Assembly (NCBI GenBank): GCA_948567375.1
Contig: OX419756.1
Span: 46,664,552 to 46,728,551 of the forward strand
Source of the DNA: Lunularia cruciata
Lineage: Eukaryota; Streptophyta; Marchantiopsida; Lunulariales; Lunulariaceae
Length of the DNA: 64,000 nucleotides
Direction of reading: 5' to 3'
Part shown: positions 12,494 to 25,540 of the stretch, piece after piece
How the letters are laid out: each line of letters begins with the position of its first letter
Position numbering within the stretch: the stretch's first letter is position 1
The notes under the pieces: generated by a model
Seen by the model: only the letters and a program-made list of their open reading frames with translations
Told to the model about the DNA's origin: nothing
The model's database searches: none
Made by a program: the position numbers and the translations under genes

Positions 12494-15400
12494 TTATGTC
12501 TTCAGAGGAGCTTTCTTTTCTCTATCCGAAATTCGAGCTGGACCTGTGTTGTGGGACTTGAACCGGCCCCTGCCCCCATCTTCTTCCTTTTCCTGGAATA
12601 GTTGGTTTACCGGATAGTGAGTTCAGGTATATCCACATACTAAGATGGAAAAAGGGCACAAGAGGTAAATGCTTCTGACGAGGAACTTACTTTCTTTTTC
12701 ACAATCTGGACAACATCCTCATCCCAAAGTAAATGTTGTGTCCCGCAACGCTGAGGATAATGTTTGGAACTTGCTCCCCAAACCAGCACATATTTTATGT
12801 CCTTCAACAGGCTTCGATGAATATGGTTACAAAAGTCCTCTACAGAGCAGCCACCCCTATCCTGCAATACCCAGTACAGACTTTCTTGTCAGACGAATTA
12901 TAGTTACACCTGGTATGGTTCTTCGCGACAATTCGCCCCAGATGTACTTTTAACGCCTTATCTGCTTTTCGCCACTGAGAGGTTCCGCGAGAATACTCAC
13001 AGTCGAAAGAACAACTGGTTCGGAGAAATCTGGCTGTTGTCCTTGAGGCTTCGTGTAGACTCGAACAAGTCCCATCTCTTCCCACATTCTTGCAAGTAGT
13101 CTATCCAAATTTAACTGCATGTATCAAGACAGTTTGCTTAGAAGTCCTTCACCAGTTCCAGCGTGACAGTCCAGAAGAGAAATAGTAAGCCCAAGAAAAC
13201 AGAACCTTTGACACATTCGGCGACTGGGAGGAGGAACTGCAATAGTAAACTGATCTTTTAGATCAGGCTCAAGTTTACTCTTAAGTTGATCGAATCTTGT
13301 CATGCTACCAACAGACAAACTGGAACCTGGAGATCATATTCACCTTGAGGTTGCAACTTATGACGATAGAGTTTGCCTGGCGAGCTAATTTATCAACATC
13401 GTCAATTCCGATAACGTCAATCTTGTTGTACACATACACACACTTGATGTATTTCCGATTGCCCTCTATGACATCAATGAGATCATCGACAGTGGCATCT
13501 TCTCTGAAAAGTATCTGCAAGGCATTTGAAGCGTTTGCACGTCTTTGAGAAACACTCACGAATTTGCTCCGCGATACGAGTTTATACATCGCTATTGAAT
13601 CATCCATATTGTATGTACTTTAGCAACTGCCAAAATGTGAGGATCGGAAAGTAAACAAAACTTACACTTATATAATTTTAGCAAGACCCGGTACAAGTAC
13701 CCACTACGAGCTGAATGGTAACAAGCAATGAACAGAACCAGGACTGAACCTTTCCATTTGATACTTGCATATTTGAGCAATGGGAGAAGAACCCGTTGTA
13801 AACAACCCGGTTCCATTACCACGTCTAACAGGACTTAGACTGATACTTACATATATGTATCTCCCCGTAAGAATCAATGTGAAGCACACTAAATTTCCAG
13901 TCAACAAGACGCAACAAAATTGCGACATTCTTTCAACATAGTGCCAGACCTTTACAACCATTGCTGGATAAGAATTCGGATCTACATGGTGCCCATCAGT
14001 ATTTCACGAGCGTGCTTGAAAAATTGGTGAGCTCATAGTAGCAGGAAGAAGTGACTCCCATAAGAGTTGCAAGAGATATAACCTCAGCATTATGAATCTT
14101 ATACTCGTGTAAAATTTGGTAGCAGAGTTTCTCATCGACGTTCGTCAACTGCATGGTGCTGTTAAAAGATATTCCACCTGTCTTTTTCCGCTTGAAGTAA
14201 ATCTGTAAAAACGAAAACCTCTGTTACGCAGACTCAGGGACAAGAGGTACTGCTAGGCAAATGGAGTAAAGTTTTGCTGTTCAGACCATACTCATAGAAA
14301 GGAGTATAACCACCCCCTTCAGAATGGATGACATAACTAGAATGAAGGTCTTTGGATTCGTATTTCCTCTTTTACCTGTGGAGGTCTCTTGTTCAGTCGG
14401 AGTCCTACAGCTTCAAGCTCTCTTGTCAATATTTGTCTGTGGCCTTCACTCTGCGGTTAAGTTAAAATAGTGAATAAGCAGGAACATAAGTTGAATTCGA
14501 GTAACTAAGGGCTCGAATTATGAAAATTCCCCTTCTTCCAGATGATTATTTGATATTTCTGTCACGCTGTGATAGCGGCAACTCCATAGACCCATGAAGA
14601 AAGCAAAAGTCGAGCAGGCGTATCATTACCTTAGAGGCGTCAAGAACCATAAGAACAAGGTCGGATGACTTGGCCACAGCAATAACCTGCACTCATTCCC
14701 AAGTCAAGAGCTGAACGTGATCAGATACTTCTAACCTAGTCCAATATCATCACGATAAGAAAATCTGAGGGGAACGTATTACAGACACAAACGTTTCATC
14801 CTAATTATCGGTACAATAAAAGAAAGAGCTGCTCTTTTCTACAGAGCAAATATCATCACAGAGAAGGTGCAAGCCATCGTAGGTGGATCAAAGCTCAGTT
14901 GGTAGATAACGAACCTGTCGACCACGACCTTTTCCTTCAGAGGCACCCTCAATAATTCCGGGAAGATCAAGCAGTTGAATCTTAGCATCATTGTAGTTAA
15001 TAATTCCAGGAATGCAAGTAAGAGTTGTAAACTCATATGCGGCTGCCTCGGACTGTGTTCCTGTGAGGAGAGTTAACAACGTTGATTTTCCCACACTGCA
15101 CAACAGCACATTAAAGTATGATGATAGAGAACTTACACTGCCATCCATTCAGTTACTGGAAAAACATCGTTATTTCTAACTTAGTAACTCGCCGGTTCAT
15201 ACACGTCATGAACTAACAAGTTACCGAGTTAGAAATAACACCAACAAATGAAGTGATACAATTTGGTGCAGAGATGGAAGACAGATGCCCAGAATAAACT
15301 GGTGCACCTTCAGTCATTCGTCTATTCGACCCAGCTGTAGGAGGATGAAAACCAAGAATGTTCTCGCTTTCCCACTCATGGGTTTCCATGACTTTGTTCA

Positions 15401-16175
15401 AGAACTACAGACTCTCACTCAATCAGTCTAAGCACAAAAGAAATACCTGGGGAAACCGATCAGAGCCACACGACCATGACCGAATTTTGTGACCTCAAAT
15501 CCATCACCGGCACCAGTAGTACCCTGTTTTATAGTTACAGCGAAATTATCAGATTTACAAACAAGTGCAATTTCCGGAGATAGACGAAGAACGCATTCAC
15601 ATACACACCCGATCCGTTCAGATGAAAGCAACTACGACCACTCCTAACGTCCCTACCACTACTACTACCGTTAAATGAACTCAGCAATAAAGTTCAGGTG
15701 TATGCGTTCAATACCACCACAGTATTCAAGACACTAACTTCAGTGGATCGTAAGGGGGGGGAACCACAAAGAGGACTCTTGTGCATATGATTATGTTCCA
15801 TGTTTCCAAATAGTTTCAGAAGTATAGATTGCAACCTTTGGGGGCTCAAGTAACTGCGTCCTCAACTTCGCAATCTTTGCCTTCAACTGACCCAGATGAT
15901 ACTCTGTGAAACAAGAAGAGTAACCTCATAAAGCCTAAAGCCGTACTGGGCCGAATTACCAAGTGCTCACAAGCAATAATCAATAAGCCTCCTTGTACTA
16001 GCAAGCCTTTCATGATAAGCTGTTTGAGAGTTATATATACCAACGTTATCAAATTGGCCGCGGTTTGCAAAGTAATCTATGCAGAGAATTAGCTTTGTAT
16101 CTCACCTGTGGCCTTATTCTTTTGAGTTCGAGCCATCTCGAACTCAATTTCCTTGATCTTTTCGATGATCCCCAT
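12494..16175 (-). CDS. DRG2: Developmentally regulated GTP-binding protein 2, 11 coding exons
   Basis: DRG2 is a cytosolic OBG/DRG-type GTPase that works with a DFRP partner and is linked to translating ribosomes. Exons (minus strand): 16175-16106, 15903-15836, 15523-15447, 15095-14915, 14686-14630, 14450-14376, 14202-14083, 13514-13344, 13114-13001, 12861-12691 and 12592-12494. They join in frame at GT-AG introns of 98-568 bp to give 400 residues, the usual plant DRG2 length. It begins [11 protein letters not shown] and ends KKAPLKT. Visible motifs are G1 GFPSVGKST (69-77, across the exon 3/4 junction), the switch block YEFTTLTC (92-99), G3 DLPG (115-118), G4 NKID (246-249), the SCN block near 269, and a C-terminal TGS-type region ending VVQIVKKK. 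The basic tail [14 protein letters not shown] is the DRG2 type rather than DRG1. No stops or frameshifts were found, so it is probably functional. The donor after exon 2 (GTTGCA) is weak and is the one uncertain junction. Confidence 0.95.
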
Positions 16176-16495
16176 CTTGCCAGGCTTTCAACACTTCGGC
16201 CTTCCTGCTGCAGAAACACTTGAGATCATTAGGGTATCTAAATCATTAGGGTACCCTAAATCTTGAACATACTTCAAAACGCTCGTGGTTGGATCCTTCT
16301 GTCTCGTGCGAAGACTACTGTAGCATGGCCGACTAATATGGTAGACTCCGAGGTGCTCTAGTGAGAGATATACTGTCACGAGATTAGAAAATGGCAATTG
16401 CAGACGAACATGCATCCATGTGAAGGAGAAATCTTCCTTAAAAGAGAAACCCTAGACTTAACAAGACGTGCGGGTTCCCACAACAAGTTGGAGCA

Positions 16496-17290
16496 AGGGA
16501 GCAAGGTATATAGGTATACGAGAACAGATGCTATTCTGGGAACGGGTTATCCAGAACTCATGAGGTGCACATGATCTAAAAGCAAAATGTACATAATTGA
16601 CAATGCTAGAATAGTGAGAAATCCATAAGGTAGAATGAATCAATGTAACTTGAAGCAAAGGCATGATTGAAACAAATTGAGAATAACATATGGCTAACAG
16701 ACTAGTAAACCACCATGAAATTGAGAACTCTATGCAAACAACTGCGAGAAATAGGTAACGCTATGTAAAAGACTGCCAGTAAGCAGTGCATGAACGATAA
16801 AAATAAAAAATGTGGGCTGGAGTCGGGTAGGAACACTGTATACACAAGAGGTCCCATGAATCAGGCAAAGAACAAAGGAAAAATAATAGGGAGGGAATTA
16901 GCTGGGGAATGGAGGAGTGGAACAATTCGAGAGCTATAGGATGGTGTGGCTGCAGAAACCTGTCAAAGTGTAACAGGGTAATGAGAGCGAAGCAAAAAAG
17001 GACAGGATATAAAGTATATCACAACAAGCGCTACGGACGCTTGAGTCCTGAGACGCTAAACAGCAAAGGGGAAGCAGAAGGCGGCCATAGTAAACCTTCA
17101 CGAAAACACCTGCGACTTCATCAGTGCCTCACACAGTGCCGAAGTAGCTGGGCAATTGTCAGTACCCCTCATACCGAGTTTCTGCTCGAAAACTCATGAG
17201 TGTCAAGGCAAACTCGGTTGCTCCCCTAAAGTGCCGCTCAAAAGTAATGGGAATGTCAAAGGAACAGAGGTGGAAGTGTGGAAAGCAAGG
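16496..17290. repeat. DRG2-upstream repeat, copy R1
   Basis: This is the first of four diverged copies of one unit lying 0.3-3.6 kb upstream of the DRG2 start. Its diagnostic blocks, in order, are 'gcaaggtatataggtat', 'tctgggaacgggttatccag', 'aactcatga', 'atgctagaatagtga', 'aaattgagaataacata', 'ggacaggatataaagtatat' and 'aaggcaaactcggttgctcc'. It contains a plus-strand ORF at 16909-17199 with no recognised domain. Confidence 0.85.
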
Positions 17291-17679
17291 GCAAGCAAAA
17301 GTGCAGGCACGCACTTAAGCGCTGGAGTCTTAGCCGTATAATGAGGATCAGTCCAGAAAGAAAAGAATCCACATGAGTAAGATGAGGGACGAAATCGAGA
17401 CATACCTGATGGATCCCTGAAATCACAAACATTCATTAGTAGAGAGAAAGTCCAGGACACAACAATGAGAAAGAGTCAAGCAGAGGTTCGCTAGTGATAC
17501 GAGAGTGGAGCAAGAAAACTTCAGCGCTGCACAGGAAGGGGATGAGTCAACTGAAGCGGGAAAAGCAGAGGTGAAGTGAATGAAGGTGAAGGTGAAGTAT
17601 ACAGTATGTATATGAATTCAGAAGTCAAGAAGGACTCCCAAACAACAGTATGGTATACAGGCCTCCGGGAAAAGGCCTC

Positions 17680-18275
17680 AAGGGAGCAAGGTATATAGGT
17701 ATATGAGAGCAGAAGCCGTTCTGGGAACGGGTTATCCAGAACTCATGAAATGCAAAACACCAATAAGCAAAATGTACATGATTCACACTGCTAGAATAGT
17801 GATAAGGCCCTAAGGTAGAATGCATCGAATGTAACCTGCAGCCAAGGCATAATTGAAGCAAATTGAGAATAACATATGTCTAACGTACTGGTAAACAACG
17901 TGAAATCAAGAACATCCATGCAAACGACTGTGACTAATAGGAAACGTTATGTAAATCGAACACCAGTAATCAGTGCGTGAGTGATAAAGATGAAAAACGT
18001 GGGGTGGAATCGAGTAGGAACACTATAAACGCGAGAGGTCAAAGCCAGGAATCAGTCAAAGAGCGAAGGAAAAATAATAGGGAGGGAATTAGCTGGGAAA
18101 TGGAGGAGTGGAGCAATGCGAGAGCTATGGATTGGTGTGGCTGCCGAAACGGGTCGAAGTGTAACAGGGTAACGAGAGTGGAGCGAAAGAGGACAGGATA
18201 TAAAGTATATTGCAACAAGCGCTATAGACACTTGAGTCCTGAGACACTAAACAGCAAAGGGAGCAAAGGGAGTAA
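17680..18275. repeat. DRG2-upstream repeat, copy R2 (3' truncated)
   Basis: This copy shares all R1 blocks from 'gcaaggtatataggtat' to 'ctaaacagcaaaggg', about 1185 bp from R1. It then breaks off before the distal 'aaggcaaactcggttg' block. At its end 'gggagcaaagggagtaaggtatata' resembles the start of the next unit, so a recombination joint is likely. Confidence 0.85.
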
Positions 18276-18656
18276 GGTATATAATGCATCGTATAATCGG
18301 TTTTGACTAGATAGACTTCCTAGCTGAATCAATATATACACTGCCAAAGATTGATATTGATAAAGAAGAGAAACAAGGAATTGCCCCTACAAATACAGAA
18401 GTGAACTTCCAAGCTGAGATTAGCAATAATACTGGCGAAAATGAGTGCTCTTACTTCACGCTCTACTGCAGCTACGCTACCCTACCCGCGGAAGAGATTT
18501 TTCCGGTATACGAAGTACTACTGGCTGTATGATCTTCTCATCACCATGGACAATCCATACATGTACTGCATGAGCAAGATACATGTGAGTGAGTAGTGCA
18601 TCAAAGGTTGCTCTCAAACTATCAAGAAAATCACAGTAACTTATGTGCAAGATTGT

Positions 18657-19400
18657 GAAAGATATAGGTATGTGAGAGCAGATGCCGTTCTGGGAACGGG
18701 TGATCCAGAACTCATGAAATGCAAATGATTGGTAACCAAGATGTACTTTATGCACAATGCTAGAATAGTGATAAATCCATAAAGTAGAATGCATCGAATG
18801 TAACCTGAAGCAAAGGCATAATTGCAACAAATTGAGAATAACATATATCTAAAGGACTAGTAAACAACTTGAAATCGATAACAGCTATGCAAACGAATGC
18901 GAGAAATATAAAACGTTATGTAATTGACCACCAGTAAGCAGTGCGTGAACGATGAAAATTAAAAAGTAGGCTGGAGTCGGGTAGGAACACTGTAGACACG
19001 GGAGGTCGAAGCATGAATCAGGCAAAGAGGCAAAGAGGCAAAGAGCGAAGGAAACAAAATAGGGAGGGAATTAGCTGGGGAATGGAGGAGTGGAACAATG
19101 CGAGAGCTTAACAGGGTAAGGAGATCGAAGCGAAAGAGGACAGGATATAAAGTATATCGCAACAAGCGGTATGGTCGCTTGAGTCCTGAGTCCTGAGACA
19201 CTAAACAGCAAAGGGAAGCAGAAGGCGGCCATAGTAAACCTCCACGAAAACACATGCGACTTCATCAGTGCCTCACACAGTGCCTAAGTAGCTGAGCAAG
19301 TGTCAGTACCTCTCAGTACCTCATGAGTGCCAAGGCAAACTCGGTTGCTCCCCAAAAGTGCCACTCATAACTAGCGGGAATGTTGAAGAACAGAAGACCA
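18657..19400. repeat. DRG2-upstream repeat, copy R3
   Basis: This copy spans nearly the full unit, from 'gatataggtatgtgagagc' to the 'aaggcaaactcggttgctcc' block. It has a short internal loss in the 'gctgc' region after 'gcgagagctt' and a duplicated 'gagtcct'. It is closer to R1 than to R2 in its distal part. Confidence 0.85.
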
Positions 19401-19609
19401 GATTGTGAAAGATATGTGTGTGATTGTAAGTGATTTCAAACTCTAGTAATTGGCCCCCTGATAAAGAGAAATACCGCCATAAGGGAGAGATTCGCCGCTG
19501 TAATTTGGTTAGAGTAGGAGTCGGAAATCATACTCAGAGGCAATATTGAACTGAAAATAATAAAAATTGGATGAACATGGCCCAATTTTAAGGTCCCTTT
19601 TTTGTTGAC

Positions 19610-19765
19610 ATAGAGAAATGAGGACAGAAGTCGTTCGATGAACGGGAGATCCAGAACTCATTGAATGCAAATGAGATGCAGGATATGCAATGTATACAAG
19701 ATAACGAACATCTGATCGAATGATAGCATAATTAAATGTAACCTGGAAACATATCAAGAGTAACA
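19610..19765. repeat. DRG2-upstream repeat, copy R4 (short)
   Basis: Only the proximal blocks remain, in diverged form: 'gaacgggagatccagaactca', 'gcaaatga', 'gaatgatagcataatta' and 'tatcaagagtaacac'. This is the most decayed copy and marks the outer edge of the cluster. Confidence 0.65.
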
Positions 19766-21091
19766 CCTATGTACAAGTTTTTAGTTGATATATTCAATTT
19801 AAGCCACAAAGGAGGCCTTCGCGGTAAAATCCTCCTCCACATAGAAGCAACTCAAGCTTGAGCCGAAAAGTGTAGTTAGGTCGCCAAACAGAGCGGACCG
19901 CTATTATCAACGCGCACGAAGCTCATCCACACAATCAGACACAGAACTCGAAGTAAAATATGGAGATTCTCACAGAAGACCAGACAATCTCCTCTAGCAT
20001 TCACCAGCAAACCAGACGTGACAGAGCAAATTACTATACACAACCAGTACCTAGCTTCTCCTCTCCACATCCTCCAACGCAGGAAAAGGAATCAACATTA
20101 TCGCTAATGAACGCAATTCACGAAAAGACACTCAAATTTCCACCAAGATTACTCACCGGCACTCAAATCAAGCGTCAGAAGGATCTTCCGTTTCTCATGT
20201 GCTCACAAATTGGCAATCTCACATTTTGCTACTGGAGAGGAACGACTCGAAACTTCTGTTCCTGAATCTTGGACTTAGTCCATCAGAGGTAGTACTGTAT
20301 TTTGGAACGCTATCAATGCTACACTACGCAATCTCCTCTGCTCATGAATACCTAGATTAGCTCACGAATTCCTCCAAACCCAAATCTCACAAAGTACCTT
20401 ACTACAGTAAGGGTAACTTCAATCACAGTACTCCAGTTCTTGTCGAGCAATCAGAGACTGGGTTACACTATTCAGTACTAATCAGTACCTTACTGCAGTA
20501 GTGGTAATCTCGTCACTCTAGTTCTCTTTGATTCTCCTTCTTCAACCGCGTTCAGGATATCAATGTGAAGAGAATGTGTAGATAATCAGTGTAAGTTCTT
20601 CTAATTTCGGATTCGATTTGGACATGGTTTTGGATAACTTATGGGGTTTAACATGGTTTTATTGCTATGTAACTCCAATGAGTGTATCTTTGCATTTCAG
20701 GACACTTGAATCATTCAGATTGATAGGGATTTCCTAGTTGATAAGATAGTCAAATTATTTTTACTTGTCATTGTCCTTGTCTCACTTTTCCGGGATAATT
20801 ACTAATATCTTAGTATTTTGATAATAGTATCTAACAAGAGTTTATTGGGTAGAGATCATATAATGCAAAGTTCTTTGGTGTGTTATCTTCGGTTTGTATT
20901 GAGTATACTATGAATCTAACTAGTCTATTGTGTGTCCTCTCGACACCATGCAAGGAAACACTCTCGTAGCACCTGAAAATTGGACTACCTTATGTCTATA
21001 CCCATCCATACATACGGTTGAACACCAAAATCCAATCCAATGTAACACCAGAATCCAATCCGATGTTACTAAGGACCATGCTGGAATCCAA

Positions 21092-21094
<3 letters not shown>
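19766..21094. other. No gene recognised
   Basis: The plus-strand ORF at 19960-20265 is Ser/Thr/Pro-rich with no recognised domain, and the surrounding DNA is of mixed composition. It could be a distal promoter or part of an unrecognised gene. A 'tcagtaccttactacagta' phrase recurs around 20390-20500, a small local duplication. Confidence 0.35.

Positions 21095-21144
<50 letters not shown>
21095..21144. repeat. (TA)25 microsatellite
   Basis: There are 50 bases of uninterrupted TA. On the left it is preceded by 'ccaagtc' and on the right followed by 'gac...gacttgg', so the outer sequences can also pair. The whole locus can extrude as a cruciform. Confidence 0.95.
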
Positions 21145-21147
<3 letters not shown>

Positions 21148-23029
21148 CAATGGGACTTGGGACAACAAATAATTCACTTTTCTAACAAAGATCATTTTCT
21201 TAAGTTTTTACTATTGTTTTCATAAGAAAAATGTGAAATAACCACTTAAGAATCTCAAAATTCATTGAATTCACTCTTCTTACCATATGTAGTGAGTGTT
21301 TTTTTTATCTTCGTGATGATCTTCATCTTAAGGCTTGCCATTTCCTTCATATTTAACTTGGTTATGACCTTGAAATCCTTGCACATTTATGTGCAAAAAT
21401 TCACCATAGTTGATAAAAATAAGACTTGACTCCTTATCATCATACATTTACTACTTGGCCCCTTATCACCTTAGTCATCAGATTATTATGCACTTTGCTT
21501 GTGAGATAATGAAACATGAATATTGCACAGTAACCTAATTCACTTCTCTCTTCTCAACCTAACTCACCTCATGAGGTGCAACAAGTTAAGGTATAAACTG
21601 CATGTTGGAGTCTTTGCTTGCAATATATCAATTCTTTGTCATTAGGTTCTCAAGATATGATTATTGATATATATGGAACCATTTTTTTGGTATTTTAAAT
21701 TAGAAAAAAAATATAAATTGTAACATGAATGTTGAGCTTCATTCTCTACAAGTAGTGAATTCCTTTATTTGATATTTTATAATAATTATCTAAAATTCTT
21801 TCTTTATTATGTATAACTTGACATAAAGGAGTACTGTGATCCTAGGGTTGTTCAGAAGGGCTCCTTTAGTCTACGTGTAGACTCATTTATATGCTTTCCA
21901 CTTAAATTTTATTGCAATTGTACAATAAAATGAATGTCACTAGTAACCTTGAAATAGAGTCCTAATAGAGGCTACATGAGTGATATGAACACTTAACTAT
22001 GAAAAGTCCAAAATTAGTGTATAGTGTATATTGGAGCACAAACACCCATGCACTATTGTTATAATTATTATTGTTAGAACTTATAGATAAACTAACTGAA
22101 AATAGCAAGATGTTAGAGATAACTAAACTGCACTACAAAGGACTGCATTGAATGACAGTAAGGTCAACAACAAGATGACTAAAATTTTCTGCCCTTTTGT
22201 TGAGGCATAAAAGATTTGAGAGATACTCTACATGAAAAATATTGTTATTCTGAATTACTTGTTCAATATGGAGAGGAAATCTAAGTTGAAGCCTATAATG
22301 GTTCCTAATTGTTTAATGTTAGCATATCCAAATAGTCATATCACATTTCGTTTCAACTTCCACTTTATCCTACTCATACCAAAATGTAAATGGTTGTTGT
22401 CAACATAAAGTTAAGTAGAGGATATCTTGGAATGATGGAGAGTAGCATCTTGGGTGCCCCATTGGGGACATTAGTCATGCATTAAGATGAATATTGAACA
22501 AAATGATGTAAGTATGTGGTTCTACATATAGCACACATATATACTAACAAAGGTAATGTGAAGTTCATTATGTTGCACAACATATCAAAACAATTATGAG
22601 TTAGATTGTTTTAACCCATACCAAAGCCAAATAGAAAATTGAGCATACAAATTTCTAAGGTGATCTTGCCAAGCCATCTGAACCCACCATCTAGAGAAAT
22701 AGCTATTTAGACCACACTATAACAATAACGACTTAGGGAGCAAGTTAGTAGCAAGAAAATAAGAGTTATGAATATCTATATTGCATACAAAATGGACACA
22801 AACAAAACAAATAGATTAGGAATAAACTATAGCAAATTACTCATGCAAAGAGAATAAGAGACCAAATCCAAATATGTTGGATGAAGTTTTGGAGTTCTAC
22901 ATACACATAGAAGCATTAAGTTCAAAGAAAATAATGTATATGAATAATGTGAGCAATGGTTAGTAGAGCATTAATATCATAAAAAAATACATAATATTCC
23001 TTTGATGTGAATTTGGCAATTATAAGCTA
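21145..23029. other. AT-rich, no gene recognised
   Basis: AT-rich DNA with no ORF longer than background and no motif that I can name. The right boundary is sharp, because family A reverse transcriptase sequence starts at about 23030. Confidence 0.5.
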
Positions 23030-25540
23030 TTAATTGAGTAGTGCTCCTCCTTGCTCCCATAAACACAAAAGTCATCAGCGAAGTCTCTCACAAATTTCCC
23101 AATGAAAGGTTCAAATACCTTGTTCATGAACCATTGGAATGTGGCTGGAGCATTGCAAAGCCCAAAAGGCATGACCTTGAAAGCGTAAGTTCCCCAAGGT
23201 GTGGTGAACGTGGTGAGATGTTGATGCTCTGGTGCAATCTTGATTTTTTTATATTCACTATAACCATCTCTAAAATTGTACCTCTCATGACCTACAACCT
23301 CTTCCAAGATCTCATCAATGAATGGCAATGGGTAGTAGTCCTTCTTGGTAACAACATTGAGCTTCTTGTAATCCACACATACCTGAAGCTTGCCATTCTT
23401 TTTCTTCACAATGACAATTAGAGACACCCATTCTGAATTCTCTACCTCAAAGATAAATCCAATCTCCTTGAGCTTATCAATCTCCTCCTTCACAACCAAA
23501 GATATTGGTGGGCTAATATAACGTTGCTTTTGGCAGATTGGTCTTGCATGTGACTCCACCTCTATCTTGTGCTCCTCCAAGGTGACTTCCTTCAAATCCT
23601 TGTAACTAAAAGCAAACACATAGATGAACTTATGGAAAATCTCCTCAAATCTCACCTTCTCCTCCTTGGTAACATTTGGACCATACTTGAGGGTAGATAA
23701 CCTTCTCTCTACCTCCTCAAGCATCAATGGTGATTTATCTAGGTCCTTCAAAACCTTTGGCTTAGGTGCAAAATCCATAGCACACAAGGGATACACATCT
23801 AAATCAGATTCAGATTCATCCTCTTCCATGAAAGTCTCCTCTTCCATGCTTGAGTCCACACTTGAAGCTCCTTCTTCAGAATCTGATTCCTAATAACCAA
23901 AAGATGGTGTATTTGAATGTGAAATGTTGGTGGTGTTAGTCACATGAACTGTGACTCTATGGTTTGATGGCCCAATCCTCAAGTACCCTTTGTACCATCA
24001 ATCAGTTGTGCATGCTCCTCTCAACCATGGCCTCCCAAGAAGTAAATCATAGCTTGAATCCTTCAAGACTTGGAAAGTCATGAGATTTTGAACTCCCATA
24101 ACTGAAACTACCACCTTATCCATCACCCCTATTGGTCAAACTTGTTGCTTGTTTGCCATGCTCATCACAAATGTGGAAGGTCTTGAGGGTATCATACCTA
24201 ACTTCTTCATCAAACTTTTTGACATGGCATTTACTGCTGATCCTCCATCAACCAATGCATCCTTGATGTTGTGACCATTCACTCTCACATCAATCTTGGA
24301 GGCATATTCACAAGCCTCTCATGGTGTTGGCTTGGCATCCACCACCCCCATTGATATATGAGCTTTTGCCTTCTTCTTCTTTCTCCTTGTAGAACTCAAA
24401 CCACCTCTAAGCTCTTTTCTCAAGGTAGGGTTCAAAGCATTCAATTGGCCCACTATGATGTTAGCCTTGTGACTACCAACATCCTCCAACACATTGTATA
24501 TCCATTGTTGCTTTAAAATCAAGAAATCCTCCATCCCCAACTTCTTCCTTGGAGTATTTGTTGTTGATGGTGTTGAGGTGCGAGTGCTCCTAGTAGACAA
24601 AGGAGTATCCTTGCTTGGAGTAAATCCTTGAGAAGAGTGAACATCCTCTACAAAATGAGCTCTCTTCTTCTCTTGTGCCAAAAGCTCCAAATTAAGACCC
24701 TTGGAGTTTGAGCACTCTCCCTTCTCATACTTGCTCTCAACCACATCTATGGGTGCTATCCCCTTACCTTTGTTTGGATTAGGAGCCACTTGGGTTTCAC
24801 TATTTCCCTCTTTCTCTCTATTGGCTCCCTCATAACTCCTTCTTCCATGGTAAGTGGAATTTGGGCAATTCCTTTGGATATGGCCTCTTCCTCCACAACC
24901 AAAACAATTTCTATCATTGAAATTGTTGGCTGGTTGGCCTCTTATATATGGAAATTTTCCATAACTCCTAGGCCTTCTCCCCACATTCTGATCCACCTCT
25001 CTCTTCTCCCATAGTTGCACCACATTGATTTTGAGATCTGCAAGTTGTTCTATAATGGTTTGAAGTGGATCTTTTGGTGGAGGTGCAAGAATTGGAGCAA
25101 CTAATACTTGAGGTGCAACCCTTGCCACCAAAGTATCAGAAGTTCCACCATACTTGTAGCCTTGAGGAGGATCCTTCACCACCAAATCACTCTCATCCCC
25201 TTCCAAACTCTTCTCCATACAAATTGCGATCTTGATAGCTTCAACCTTGGAAGAAGGTTTCTCATATCTCACCTTGCTTCTAATTTGTGGTCTAAACCCT
25301 CCCACAAAATTCTTGGTGAGCATGGCCCCAATGTTAATCATAGTAGTCTCCACATCATCCCCACCCTTCCTCAACACTATGCAAAATCCGGACTCTAACT
25401 TTTCCACTCTTTTCACATAGACTCTCATTTTCTCTCCATCTACTTGTTTGAGAAAGGTCACCTCACTCATCAATCTCTCATAACTCTCATCTGGGAGAAA
25501 TTTCTCAATGAGTGCTAAAGTCAAACTCTCCCAAGACTCT
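23030..25540 (-). pseudogene. Family A gag-protease-RT, one frame with stops
   Basis: Two open blocks (25524-24319 and 23859-23020) and the interval between them share one reading frame, so the ancestor had a single gag-pro-pol ORF. Gag carries a CCHC knuckle, CFGCGGRGHIQRNC, near 24860-24905. The interval 24290-23880 contains the aspartic protease block DGGSAVN and a later LLGRPWL block. RT follows with VDYKKLN, PLPFIDEIL, VMPFGLCNAPATF and FADDF, where the catalytic YxDD is FADD. The stops between the blocks are mostly TGA where CGA would restore Arg, as expected of methylated cytosine decay. The copy ends right after the RT palm, so it could not have been active in this form. Confidence 0.8.

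Noticed and set aside
16909-18306. Plus-strand ORFs in repeats R1 and R2 as a duplicated host gene
   Set aside because: The two ORFs share about 60 residues but differ mainly at amino-acid-changing sites, have no recognisable domain, and R3 is broken. Better explained as open by chance.
19960-20265. Small Ser/Thr/Pro-rich protein gene
   Set aside because: No domain, no splice structure that I could support, and low-complexity composition.
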